A DNA stretch of 64,000 nucleotides from contig NZ_VFRQ01000001.1 of NCBI RefSeq assembly GCF_006385705.1, positions 186,001-250,000 of the forward strand, read 5' to 3'. The DNA comes from Pontibacter mangrovi. Lineage in GTDB: Bacteria; Bacteroidota; Bacteroidia; Cytophagales; Hymenobacteraceae. The first letter of the stretch is position 1. The number at the start of each line of letters is the position of its first letter. The translations under genes were made by a program, and so were the position numbers. This document shows, in pieces, positions 43,033-51,432 of this stretch. Under the pieces are notes generated by a model. That model made no database searches. It was not told where the DNA came from and saw only the letters and a program-made list of their open reading frames with translations.

Positions 43033-43671
43033 TTAGATCGTGTCTGTTACTACCAATAAGGCATGAATGATACCCGGAATAAAGAATAGTAGCGTCAGGA
43101 TGATGTTGATCCAGAAGGAAGTACCGATGCCATCGTGCAGGAATACGGCTAGTGGCGGCAGAAGCACGGCCAGGATGATCTCTACCACAGAGGTGCGGGA
43201 ACCACTCTGGCGCATCATTTCCTTCACCTCTTTCTTAAGCTCCTTCTTCTCAGCCTTCGTCATGTTCTTCAGGTGCTCTTTGGCCATGGCCAGCGCCTCG
43301 GCTTCTACCACGGTCATTTCGCGCTTCTCCAGCGTTACCTCCTCGGTAGCCGCTGCAGGCACGTTAGCCACTTTTGCTTCTTTCCGTGGCGCAAGTGCGG
43401 GTGCAGGTGCCGTGCTCGTGCTAGCCTCCAGAACCGGCTCATCAGCGGCAGCCATCTCTGTTTCTTCGGTAGTAGCCACCATCGTTTCAGCCACTGCTGG
43501 CGCAACTTCCGTTACAGGGGCAACTTCAGGTGCTGCAGGTTTTGGTTTAGCTGTATTGTATGCTTCCGTATTTCCGGGCTTAAAAGTATAGTATTCGGCA
43601 GAGCTACAGGAAAACAGGAACTGTCCTGTTGCCAACGCCACCACTAAATAGAGTAGATTCTTAATTCTCAT
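43033..43671 (-). CDS. lipoprotein fused to a YqaE/Pmp3-type membrane domain
   Basis: Protein of 212 residues with an unusual layout. It has a lipoprotein-type signal with a lipobox Cys near residue 22 (GQFLFSCSS), then a long Pro/Ala/Glu/Thr-rich low-complexity linker (about 30-115) and a charged helix (EALAMAKEHLKNMTKAEKKE). It ends with a two-helix YqaE/Pmp3 domain (SVVEIILAVLLPPLAVFLHDG... and INIILTLLFFIPGIIHALLVV). Pmp3 proteins are small membrane proteins that affect membrane potential and salt stress; fusion to a lipoprotein head suggests an envelope-spanning tether. A plain signal-anchor reading of the N-terminus is also possible. The terminator follows directly. Confidence 0.8.
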   Translation of the reverse strand: MRIKNLLYLVVALATGQFLFSCSSAEYYTFKPGNTEAYNTAKPKPAAPEVAPVTEVAPAVAETMVATTEETEMAAADEPVLEASTSTAPAPALAPRKEAKVANVPAAATEEVTLEKREMTVVEAEALAMAKEHLKNMTKAEKKELKKEVKEMMRQSGSRTSVVEIILAVLLPPLAVFLHDGIGTSFWINIILTLLFFIPGIIHALLVVTDTI

Positions 43672-43795
43672 AGGTTTTATTTTTGAATGATACGAATTGT
43701 TCAGAATACATTCCCCTGAAGCATTGCTGTTGCGGCAGGGTCAACTGATGTTTCATACTTTAAATGATCATATTTTGTTTTGTTAATAGAGCAAT

Positions 43796-44524
43796 TTAAG
43801 CGCTATTATCTTCCACAGCCTCGGGGCGGGCTTGCAAAAGTACAGCTTTCAAACTTCTCCTGATAGTATTCTTCAGTTTTTGCCACGCGCTGCCGCCTGC
43901 CTCGGCATACTTCTGATTTACCTCCAGTTCTATGCCAATGTACTGTTCGGATGTAAACTTGCGGCGCAGGTACGTCGGAAAACCATCTGCAATGCCCAGA
44001 TAAGGGTAGTTAAAGCGTACCTGCAGTGCTGGTTGCGCCTTTTGTATGGCTTTTTTCCAGCTGCGGCAGAACGTGCGCTCGCTTTCCCGTTTGGGGTCAT
44101 ACAGTAGCCCGATGTCTGCCTGCCGTTCCTCACCGTCTAAAACAGGGGTAAAACTGTGCACGGAAATATGCAGCACCTGATGCCCCACGCTCACCAGATC
44201 GCCAATTAGCTCTTCCACTCGATTTCTGTAGGGATAATAGTACTCGCAGAGTATCGTTTGCTTTTCGCTGTCAGGCAAACCCGATACGATGTCAGAGAAA
44301 AGCCCGTGATGATGAACAGAGCGGTTGAGCTCCACCAAGAGGCGCGAAGTGGAACTGGCGAAGCTCTTATCAGGAAGTTCTTTCAGGTGCTGCAGCAGCT
44401 CCAGCGCTCCCTTGTCATAGCCGCGGTGCGAATGTAGGATATCTTCTTTGTCTTTAAAAAGTGTCTGGTAGGCAGCCGGGATTTCGTTTCCGCCGTGCTC
44501 GCAGGTAAGTATAAATTTTAGCAT
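43796..44524 (-). CDS. N-formylglutamate amidohydrolase-like (FGase) enzyme
   Basis: Metal-dependent hydrolase of 242 residues in the FGase family, which cleaves N-formylglutamate or related N-acyl amino acids and peptides. The N-terminus has FILTCEHGGNEIP with the conserved His and Glu metal ligands, HRGYDKGA follows, and VSRLLVELNRS-like TSRLLVELNRSVHHHG and ISVHSFTP form the later blocks. It is the last gene of a four-gene cassette: its ATG overlaps the stop of the upstream carboxylate-amine ligase by 7 nt (ATGCTAA), a sign of translational coupling. No histidine-utilisation gene is nearby, so the substrate is more likely the cassette's own amide product than formylglutamate. Confidence 0.88.
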   Translation of the reverse strand: MLKFILTCEHGGNEIPAAYQTLFKDKEDILHSHRGYDKGALELLQHLKELPDKSFASSTSRLLVELNRSVHHHGLFSDIVSGLPDSEKQTILCEYYYPYRNRVEELIGDLVSVGHQVLHISVHSFTPVLDGEERQADIGLLYDPKRESERTFCRSWKKAIQKAQPALQVRFNYPYLGIADGFPTYLRRKFTSEQYIGIELEVNQKYAEAGGSAWQKLKNTIRRSLKAVLLQARPEAVEDNSA

Positions 44525-45807
44525 GGATTTTCAGGTAGAAAAACGCAGCCTTTCCGGAGGCAGTCCGCCAGTTGAAGGTATACTTCCCGTATTTTTTCCG
44601 CTGAAGGCGCCGGGCCAACAGCTTCTGAAATACGCCGTGAAAGGTTGCCACAAGAAAAAATGACATTTAAAGCTGCTGACACCTCAGGCTGCCCCTGCAG
44701 GTTGACCGCCTCCTGAATCAGGTACTTCCAGAGCTCGCCCACCGTGCAGCTGCCGCTGCGGTTATATCCGTAAAGCCGCAGGTAGGCTTGGTTCGTGATA
44801 ACTGCCTCCTGCCCTTTCTGCACTACCTCCAGCAACAGCGAGGAGAGCTCGTCTTCGTGCCATACTTTCAGGTTTTGCAGGCTTGTCCACCGCTCGTCAA
44901 TCAAGGCTTGTAGCACCTGCACAATGGCCTGCACCACGGCCAAATCAGCCAGAGGGCACTCCTGTATGTCCAGCAGCCGGATTTCGATGGTGTTGCGCTC
45001 GAAGCGGGCAATGGCGCCGCGGGAGTTCAGAAATTCCTCCTGCAGCGTTTCTTCCGGGTCGTGCGGGGCTATTTCCTGGTACATCTTATGCAGGATCTGC
45101 TGCTTATAGTCTTTCGCGGAAAACACCGCCTCGGGCACCACTTTGCCGGTTATACTTGGCAGCTTCTGCTGGTTTTGGCGGTATACCTCTATCCGCGAGT
45201 CTGCCATGCCGGTCAGCTGGCCATCCAGTAGGGGCGTTGAGGCGCTGAGCGCCGGCATAATGGGCAACAGCACCCGGATGGCGGCGTGCAGTTTCTCAAA
45301 CTCGGCGTCATCGTAAAACGGCAGGTTCAGGTGCGTGCTCTGCAGGTTAGACCAGCCATGGCCCCGGCAGTCGAAAATGCGGTTGTAAGCCTCGTAAACG
45401 GCATTGTGCTCGTGGGGCCACAGCTTTGTTTCAGCGTATGGGTCCATGAGCGGGTGCGCCCCGGTGGGCAGCAGCATACCGTTATACTTCTCCAGCATCC
45501 GGTTTATCTTCTGCACGTGCTCCTGAAACTTCTGATGCAGCTGCGCCAGCGTCTTCACCGGCCCTTGCGTCTTCAGCTCCACCACGTGCAGCACCAGCTC
45601 ATTGCTCCAGGCTATGTCGCCAAACTCCACATCCGACAGGTACTCCCCCACCTCATCGTATATAAGCTTGTCGGTAATGGGCAGCACCTGCAGCGTGTTA
45701 CGCTCCACGATCATGTACTCCATCTCCACCCCGAAACCCTCGAACAGGTGCAGCGTCTTTTTCGGATTATCCATCGCTTCTGCCATTTCCGTTTTTATGG
45801 TTGTCAA
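44518..45807 (-). CDS. glutamate-cysteine ligase-like (GCS2) carboxylate-amine ligase
   Basis: ATP-dependent amide ligase of 429 residues with the glutamine-synthetase-like fold, GCS2 family (YbdK/EgtA type). The N-terminal FGVEMEYMIV provides the Glu28-x-Glu30 metal ligands. STHLNLPF and NTIEIRLLDIQECPLAD are the central metal and substrate blocks, and MADSRIEVYRQNQ is a further conserved stretch. Family members join an amino acid (often Glu or Gln) to an amine or amino acid. Its 5' end overlaps the ATP-grasp gene by 41 nt and its 3' end overlaps the FGase gene by 7 nt, so all three are coupled. The precise acyl and amine substrates are unknown; true gamma-glutamylcysteine synthesis is possible but not favoured by the context. 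Confidence 0.87.
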   Translation of the reverse strand: MTTIKTEMAEAMDNPKKTLHLFEGFGVEMEYMIVERNTLQVLPITDKLIYDEVGEYLSDVEFGDIAWSNELVLHVVELKTQGPVKTLAQLHQKFQEHVQKINRMLEKYNGMLLPTGAHPLMDPYAETKLWPHEHNAVYEAYNRIFDCRGHGWSNLQSTHLNLPFYDDAEFEKLHAAIRVLLPIMPALSASTPLLDGQLTGMADSRIEVYRQNQQKLPSITGKVVPEAVFSAKDYKQQILHKMYQEIAPHDPEETLQEEFLNSRGAIARFERNTIEIRLLDIQECPLADLAVVQAIVQVLQALIDERWTSLQNLKVWHEDELSSLLLEVVQKGQEAVITNQAYLRLYGYNRSGSCTVGELWKYLIQEAVNLQGQPEVSAALNVIFSCGNLSRRISEAVGPAPSAEKIREVYLQLADCLRKGCVFLPENPC

Positions 45808-47245
45808 TGCGTCTTTTTATTGATTTGATCACAGCGGCGTAAAGCTCCTTTTTCAGGATTTTGTCTTCTACCCCGGCGTCTATACTTGGATTGTCGTTTA
45901 CTTCAATCACGTAGGCCCTCCCGTCTATCTCCTTCAGGTCCACGCCGTACAGGCCGTCGCCGATCAGGTTGGCCGCTTTCAGGGCTGTGTGCAGCACATG
46001 GAAAGGCACCTCCTCAAACGGCACGATCTCATCGTCCCCTTCCTCGTCCTGTTTCTTTTTGCCGTTCCAGTTATAGATCTGCCAGTGGCCTTTGGCCATA
46101 TAGTATTTGCAGGCATAGAGCGGCTGCTTGTCGAGCACACCTATGCGCCAGTCAAAATCCGTAGGGGTGTACTCCTGCCCGATGATGAGCTCCGAGGTCT
46201 CCAGCATTTTGTCCAGCTCCTCTTTCAGCTCCTTTTCGCATTTGGCCTTCACCACCCCTTGTGAGAAAGAGCTGTCCGGCAGCTTGAGCACACAGGGCAG
46301 CCCCAGCTCTTTCACCACCTCATCGCGGTTGTCCTTGTGGATGATCATGGTTTTGGGGATGGGCACTTTCGCCTTTGCCAGCAACTCGGCCAGGTATACT
46401 TTGTTGGTGCACCGAAGTATGGAAACCGGGTCATCGATCACCGCCAGCCCATCGGCAAAGGCCTTGCGGGCAAAGCGGTAGGTATGGTGGTTCACGGCGG
46501 TGGTTTCGCGGATGAGCAGCGCGTCAAATTCCGGCAGGCGGCGGTAATCGTCCTTGGTGATCAACTCGGTATAAAAGCCCAGGTTTTCAGCGGCATCTAC
46601 AAAATACTGTATGGCCTTTTCGTTGGATGGCGGGGCTTTTTCCTGTGGGTCCACTAAAATAGCCAGATCATAGGCCTTGCGGTTGATGCGAGCGCCCGAG
46701 AAGCGGTGGCGGGCAAAATAAGCCTTTGCGAAGCTTTTCAGGTACTTGCGGTGGTCTTCGGGCACTTCGTTGATGGGTACTTGCGAGATGCTCTGCAACA
46801 CCCAGTTATCCTTGTAGACGAACTGCGCGCGCAGCAGCGGCGCCTGAAAGTGATCGTGCAGGGCCTTGCACAGCTTTTCATACTTGGCCGCCACGTTTTG
46901 CCCGAAGTATATGCTCAGGGTAAAGTTTTTCGACTTCAGGCCCGCCAGGCTCTTTTGTATCAGGTCCTCCATCTCCACGGTTATGGCGCGCACAATGGTC
47001 GGGCTTTTCAGGTCCTGCATGGTGGTCACGCTCGGAATGGGCTTGTGGCCCCGGGCCTCCGCCAGCAGCGACACATAATAGCCCGCGCTTTGGTAGCGGT
47101 GCGAGCGGCACAGGTTAAAAATGCGGGCACTGCGGATATCGGTGTAGGTGGGGCTGGTAAGATAGGTTTGGGCATCCACTACCTCCGTGTCTTCAATTGC
47201 TTCCTCCCAGTCCTTGGGGTAGTCCACAATAATTATTTTTCGCAT
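45767..47245 (-). CDS. RimK-family ATP-grasp ligase with N-terminal RimK-like domain
   Basis: Protein of 492 residues. The N-terminal part (about 1-200) is the RimKL-type domain found before ATP-grasp modules (RSARIFNLCRSHRYQSAGYYVSLLAEARG). The ATP-grasp domain begins near 270: DDPVSILRCTNKVYLAELL, VLKLPDSSFSQGV as the glycine-rich-type lid, and IEVNDNPS with the metal-binding Glu and Asn. RimK-like enzymes activate a carboxylate as acyl phosphate and link it to an amine, typically adding Glu. The start at 47245 lies 3 bp after the C39-like gene stop, and the 3' end overlaps the GCS2 gene by 41 nt. Two amide ligases in one operon suggest successive couplings. Confidence 0.88.
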   Translation of the reverse strand: MRKIIIVDYPKDWEEAIEDTEVVDAQTYLTSPTYTDIRSARIFNLCRSHRYQSAGYYVSLLAEARGHKPIPSVTTMQDLKSPTIVRAITVEMEDLIQKSLAGLKSKNFTLSIYFGQNVAAKYEKLCKALHDHFQAPLLRAQFVYKDNWVLQSISQVPINEVPEDHRKYLKSFAKAYFARHRFSGARINRKAYDLAILVDPQEKAPPSNEKAIQYFVDAAENLGFYTELITKDDYRRLPEFDALLIRETTAVNHHTYRFARKAFADGLAVIDDPVSILRCTNKVYLAELLAKAKVPIPKTMIIHKDNRDEVVKELGLPCVLKLPDSSFSQGVVKAKCEKELKEELDKMLETSELIIGQEYTPTDFDWRIGVLDKQPLYACKYYMAKGHWQIYNWNGKKKQDEEGDDEIVPFEEVPFHVLHTALKAANLIGDGLYGVDLKEIDGRAYVIEVNDNPSIDAGVEDKILKKELYAAVIKSIKRRIDNHKNGNGRSDG

Positions 47246-47248
47246 GGT

Positions 47249-47971
47249 TTAGTCGTCCAGGGGTTCATGGTTTGCAGGAAGGATTGCCAGCAGATTTGCA
47301 TCATAGGTGGCCATTCCCAGCATAATTGAATTGATAAGGTGCGTGGCCTTTACTTCGTAATAGTTGTCGTTGAAGTAGGGGTTCTCGCGGTAAGGGTCTG
47401 CCACAACAATGCTTTTCTGGTCCTCTCCGAAGCCGCACAGTACTACAAAGTGCCCCATCGGAAAGCCCCTTACATCATCGTAAATAGAATTGTCATGCTC
47501 ATCGCCGACCTCGCGCGCACTTTGGTACAGGTAAGTGGCGCTCAGGCCTGTAAGTAGCGGGATGCCCTGCTCAAAAAAGCCACGCAGCAGCTGCTTGGTC
47601 AGGTCCCTGCTGCGCAGTTCGCCGCCCAGCCGCAGAAACTCTATGTAAGCGTGCGTAGCTCGCTGCAGCTTGGCTCCCTTTTTATACTTGAGCTGCTCCT
47701 CCAGTTTAAGTATGATTTCCTCGTTATCCAGTCCAATCCAAGTGGGGTCGAAGATGAACATGTTATAGGTATAGATACGGGCGCGGTAGCCTCTTTTGAG
47801 GGCGTGGCAGGCCAGCAGAACTTCCAGCGTGCCACCTTCATCCAGCGAAGGAACTTCTTTGATCACATCACTCAGCGAGATCGGGTCTTTGAAGTAGCGG
47901 TACACGGCGTGCAGGCTGGTGGGCCCGCAGGTAGAGTCGTCGGGCTGCGTATGGATCTTTATCGGAATCAC
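47249..47971 (-). CDS. C39-like (papain-fold) cysteine peptidase
   Basis: Protein of 240 residues with the peptidase C39-like pattern. The probable nucleophile is Cys15 in PDDSTCGPTSLHAVYRYF, with the oxyanion Gln9 just before it, the His in PMGHFVVLCGF and the Asp in VVADPYREN. There is no signal peptide, so it is cytoplasmic and not attached to an ABC exporter as in bacteriocin C39 enzymes. It is the first gene of the cassette and probably processes or trims the peptide or amide made by the two ligases downstream; it might instead run in the synthetic direction. The start is GTG at 47971. Confidence 0.85.
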   Translation of the reverse strand: MIPIKIHTQPDDSTCGPTSLHAVYRYFKDPISLSDVIKEVPSLDEGGTLEVLLACHALKRGYRARIYTYNMFIFDPTWIGLDNEEIILKLEEQLKYKKGAKLQRATHAYIEFLRLGGELRSRDLTKQLLRGFFEQGIPLLTGLSATYLYQSAREVGDEHDNSIYDDVRGFPMGHFVVLCGFGEDQKSIVVADPYRENPYFNDNYYEVKATHLINSIMLGMATYDANLLAILPANHEPLDD

Positions 47972-48044
47972 CTATAGTACATTGTAAAATGGCACATCAA
48001 GTTGCCTTTTATACGCTGCAGCAGCTATAAGTTTTTTAACATTA

Positions 48045-48052
48045 TAAAGATA
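48045..48052 (-). promoter_or_regulatory. weak -7-like box upstream of the C39-ligase cassette
   Basis: The minus strand reads TATCTTTA (one base off TAnnTTTG), 73 bp before the GTG start of the cassette. No clear -33 element is seen. Confidence 0.3.
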
Positions 48053-48152
48053 AAAAAGGGTGATAAAAAGGAACGGATAGAGGGGAATGTATAGAAAAGC
48101 TGGCAAATCAAAATCAAAATACTTAAATTAACCTACATAACTTGCTGATAGG

Positions 48153-48839
48153 ATGAGCTGGAGCTTTAAAATAGGAAACCGAAGAAGGATTGCGCTGGCA
48201 CTAGGGGCTGTCTTTTTGATTATTATGCTGGCCAATTGGTTTGTAGGCTACACCATGACCAGGATAAATGACAAGTTCCAGTCGGTGTATGCGGACAGGC
48301 TGGTGCCGGCCCTGGATATTTCTGCCATGCAGGAGCGCTATTACCAAAACCGCCTGCTGTTGGAGGAGCACCTGCTTTCGGGGAGCCAGCCGGAGCAGCA
48401 GCGGATTATTAGGATGATAAATCAGAACGAGGTGGAACTGGATTCTTTGTTGCAGAAATTTGAGGCTACGTACCTTACAGCCAAAGAAAGCCAGGACCTT
48501 CGCGGGTACCAGGAGGCGGCAGAAACGTACGCTAAAGTGCAGCAAAATATTCTGGCTATGAGCCAGCAAGGCCGCAAAGCGGCGGCCACTGCCAAATATA
48601 AACAGGAAGGCACGCAGGCATTTCAGGAGCTGCTGCGCCCCCTGCACGCCCTGAGCCAACTACAAGAGCAGGTAGGCCACGAGCTTTACGAAGAGGCTGA
48701 CAGGCAGATGAAGTCGCTGAAGGTGCTCTCTTACCTTGTTATTGCGCTGGCTGTTATACTTGCCCTGCTGGTGGGCACTTTGCTACAATCCTCGCGCAAG
48801 CTTAAAAATATCAAGCCGCAGAAGTATCACCTGAACTAA
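48153..48839 (+). CDS. membrane protein with a 4-helix-bundle sensor domain, no output domain
   Basis: Protein of 228 residues. A first membrane helix (about 12-32) is followed by a helical extracytoplasmic region (33-185, with LVPALDISAMQERYYQNRLLLEEHL) typical of the 4HB_MCP chemoreceptor sensor domain. A second membrane helix (about 190-210, LSYLVIALAVILALLVGTLL) leads into a short basic tail of about 18 residues. There is no HAMP, methyl-accepting, kinase or cyclase domain, so it is an isolated sensor or a scaffold. No chemotaxis genes lie nearby. Its start is divergent from the C39 cassette and it is convergent with argH. Confidence 0.75.
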   Translation: MSWSFKIGNRRRIALALGAVFLIIMLANWFVGYTMTRINDKFQSVYADRLVPALDISAMQERYYQNRLLLEEHLLSGSQPEQQRIIRMINQNEVELDSLLQKFEATYLTAKESQDLRGYQEAAETYAKVQQNILAMSQQGRKAAATAKYKQEGTQAFQELLRPLHALSQLQEQVGHELYEEADRQMKSLKVLSYLVIALAVILALLVGTLLQSSRKLKNIKPQKYHLN

Positions 48840-48924
48840 GACCCGTGATTAAGGAGCTTAGAATGATTATAGAGATAACATGTTGATTATCCCGAACAGA
48901 ATCTTCATGATCTTTTAAATCCCC

Positions 48925-50259
48925 TTATTCACTGGTAAGATTATTATATGCCTGCTGCACCCGCCCAAAGTGGAAGGAGTTGATCAGCTGTTGCATCTGC
49001 TCGGCCACTTTATCGTTGCAGAGGTTACCGATGCTGCCTTCGTGAGTGTGGGTGGCCTCTGCCGGCGCCTGGAAAGAACCTGCCTCAATCTTCTCTCCAA
49101 CGGCTTTGTAGGCATCCCGGAACGGCATCCCCTGCAGCACCAGTTCGTTCACGGCATCCACGCTGAAGAGATATTTATACTTGTCATCCTTTAAAATGTC
49201 TTCGCGCACCTGTAGCTGCTCGGCCATGTACCCCATCATCTGCAGGCAGATCTTAAGCTCCTGGAAAGCCGGAAACAGGCTTTCTTTGAGCAGTTGCATC
49301 TCGCGGTGGTAGCCGGAGGGCAGGTTGATGAGCAGCATGCTAATATCGGTGGGCAGGGCCTGCAGCTTGTTGCACTTACCGCGCAGCAGTTCGAACACGT
49401 CGGGGTTCTTTTTGTGGGGCATGATGCTGGAGCCGGTGGTTAGGTGGTCGGGCAGCGTGACGAAGCGGAAGTTCTGGCTCATGTACAGGCACAAATCCAT
49501 GCTCATGCGGGCTAAGGTGGCAGCTACGGCAGCCAAAGCCACGGCCACGGTGCGCTCTGTTTTGCCGCGACCCATCTGCGCGTATACCACGTTATAGTTC
49601 ATACTTTCGAAGCCTAGCAGGTCGGTGGTCATCTGGCGGTTGAGCGGAAACGAGGAGCCATAGCCGGCGGCAGAGCCCAGTGGGTTCTTGTCCGTTATTT
49701 TATAGGCAGACAGCAACAGCTGCATATCATCCACCAGGCTCTCGGCATAGGCGCCAAACCACAGGCCAAATGAGGAGGGCATGGCCACCTGCAGGTGCGT
49801 ATAGCCCGGCAAAAGCACGTGCTTATACTTCTCGCTCTGGGCCTGCAGCACCTCAAACAGCGACTGCACCTCCTGTACCACCTCCTGCAGCTGGTGGCGG
49901 AAGTATAGTTTCAGGTCTACCAACACCTGGTCGTTGCGCGAGCGGCCGCTGTGGATCTTCTTGCCTGCCTCTCCCACTCTTCGCGTCAGCTCCAGCTCCA
50001 CCTGCGAGTGAATGTCCTCCACCCCGGGTTCAATGGCAAAATCACCGGCTTCTATACTTTTGTAGATGTTCTTCAGCTCCGCCTGCAGCACCTGCAGCTC
50101 CTCTGCCGTGAGCAAGCCTATACTTTGCAGCATCTGCGTATGCGCCAGCGAGCCCAGCACATCGAAACGCGCCAGCTCCATATCCAGCTCCGCATCTCGG
50201 CCAACAGTGAATTTCTCTATCTCAGCGGCTACAGCCGTGTTCTTCTGCCAAAGTTTCAT
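48925..50259 (-). CDS. argH: argininosuccinate lyase
   Basis: Last step of arginine synthesis: argininosuccinate to arginine plus fumarate. The 444-residue protein has the fumarase/aspartase superfamily signature GSSIMPHKKNPD, the active-site region TDIHSQVE-like (VEDIHSQVELELTRRVGE) and GRSRNDQV. It is a cytoplasmic homotetramer in the family. It is the most distal gene of the minus-strand arginine operon, 93 bp after the M20 deacylase. The second copy of the 28-bp repeat lies directly before its ATG, so it may have its own promoter or be separated by processing. Confidence 0.96.
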   Translation of the reverse strand: MKLWQKNTAVAAEIEKFTVGRDAELDMELARFDVLGSLAHTQMLQSIGLLTAEELQVLQAELKNIYKSIEAGDFAIEPGVEDIHSQVELELTRRVGEAGKKIHSGRSRNDQVLVDLKLYFRHQLQEVVQEVQSLFEVLQAQSEKYKHVLLPGYTHLQVAMPSSFGLWFGAYAESLVDDMQLLLSAYKITDKNPLGSAAGYGSSFPLNRQMTTDLLGFESMNYNVVYAQMGRGKTERTVAVALAAVAATLARMSMDLCLYMSQNFRFVTLPDHLTTGSSIMPHKKNPDVFELLRGKCNKLQALPTDISMLLINLPSGYHREMQLLKESLFPAFQELKICLQMMGYMAEQLQVREDILKDDKYKYLFSVDAVNELVLQGMPFRDAYKAVGEKIEAGSFQAPAEATHTHEGSIGNLCNDKVAEQMQQLINSFHFGRVQQAYNNLTSE

Positions 50260-50263
50260 GTAA

Positions 50264-50291
50264 TTAATTTTGAATGAGTGCTTGAGTGAAT
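50264..50291 (-). repeat. 28-bp dispersed repeat just before argH (copy 2)
   Basis: On the minus strand this reads ATTCACTCAAGCACTCATTC then AAAATTAA; it matches 12101-12128 at 26 of 28 positions and ends 4 bp before the argH ATG. Confidence 0.65.
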
Positions 50292-50352
50292 ATTTAAGGT
50301 GCTCATGGGCAAGCTGTGCTTTACATTGTTACTTATAGGTAAAGTATATACT

Positions 50353-51432
50353 TCAAGTATGACAATTAACAATTACCCTCTCCAGCAGCTCAATGTATAA
50401 CTTAATTCCTTCCTCAATTTCGTGGAGGTGAATGTATTCGTCGGCCATGTGGGAGCGACCGGAGAAGCCGGGGCCCATTTTTAGCGACGGCACAGGCAAC
50501 AGCGCCTGGTCGGAGGTAGTGGGTGAACCATAGGTCTGGCGGCCCATACTTAAACCAGCCTGCACCAGCGGGTGCTCCATCGGGATACTGGAAGGTTTGA
50601 GGCGCATAGAGCGCGGTTTAACCTCCGCTTTTACATGTTGCTGTATTGTCTCCAGCACCTCCTTCATGGTATAAGTATCTGTCAGGCGCACATCCACCGT
50701 GAAAGTACAGGTGTCCGGCACTACGTTATGCTGCGTGCCTGCCTGCACCATGGTAACGCTCATTTTCACCGGCCCCAGGTGCTCCGATACCTTCGGGAAA
50801 GTATAGTTCTGGAACCACTGTATATCCGGCATCGCCTCATAAATGGCATTGATACCTTCTTCACGGGCGGCGTGTCCGGCTTTGCCTTTGGCGGTGCAGT
50901 CCAGCACCAGCAAGCCTTTTTCAGCTACGGCCAGGTGCATCTGGGTTGGCTCCCCTACAATGGCGGCCTCTATACTTCCTAGCTGCGGAAGTATACTTTC
51001 AATGCCGTTGCGCCCGCTGATCTCCTCTTCTGCTGTTGCCGCTAACACCAGGTTATACTTCAGGTCCTCCCGCTCATAAAAGTATAAAAAAGTCGCGATC
51101 AACGACACCAGGCACCCACCGGCATCGTTGCTTCCCAAGCCAAACAGTTTACCGTCCTTAATACTTGCCTCAAAAGGATTGCGGGTATAACCTGGGTTAG
51201 GTTTTACAGTGTCGTGGTGTGAGTTGAGCAACAGTGTTGGCCGTTCGGGCTTATAGTGTTTATTGAAAGCCCATACGTTATTTTGCTGTTGCTTAACTTC
51301 TTTTACACCTGAATCCTTCAGAAAATCCACAAGTATAGCCGCTGTCTTGTCCTCTTCCCTGCTGAAAGATGGTGTCTGGACAAGCTGCTGCAACAACTGC
51401 ATTGCCTGCTGGTATCGTTTGTTTTGCTCCAT
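50353..51432 (-). CDS. argE: M20 family deacylase (ArgE-like N-acylcitrulline/ornithine deacylase)
   Basis: Zinc peptidase of family M20 (359 residues) that should remove the acyl group from N-acylcitrulline or N-acylornithine in the arginine route. Metal ligands are seen as His and Asp in LNSHHDTVKPNPGY, Asp in GSNDAGG, the Glu pair in ATAEEEISGRNG and a His near the C-terminus (SGRSHMADEY). The dimerisation lid starts near KGKAGHAAREEG. It is translationally coupled to argB (TAATG overlap). Because the operon carries an acylornithine transcarbamylase, the likely substrate is acylcitrulline. The gene is exceptionally dense in AAGTAT/ATACTT (10 copies in 1080 bp). Confidence 0.9.
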   Translation of the reverse strand: MEQNKRYQQAMQLLQQLVQTPSFSREEDKTAAILVDFLKDSGVKEVKQQQNNVWAFNKHYKPERPTLLLNSHHDTVKPNPGYTRNPFEASIKDGKLFGLGSNDAGGCLVSLIATFLYFYEREDLKYNLVLAATAEEEISGRNGIESILPQLGSIEAAIVGEPTQMHLAVAEKGLLVLDCTAKGKAGHAAREEGINAIYEAMPDIQWFQNYTFPKVSEHLGPVKMSVTMVQAGTQHNVVPDTCTFTVDVRLTDTYTMKEVLETIQQHVKAEVKPRSMRLKPSSIPMEHPLVQAGLSMGRQTYGSPTTSDQALLPVPSLKMGPGFSGRSHMADEYIHLHEIEEGIKLYIELLERVIVNCHT

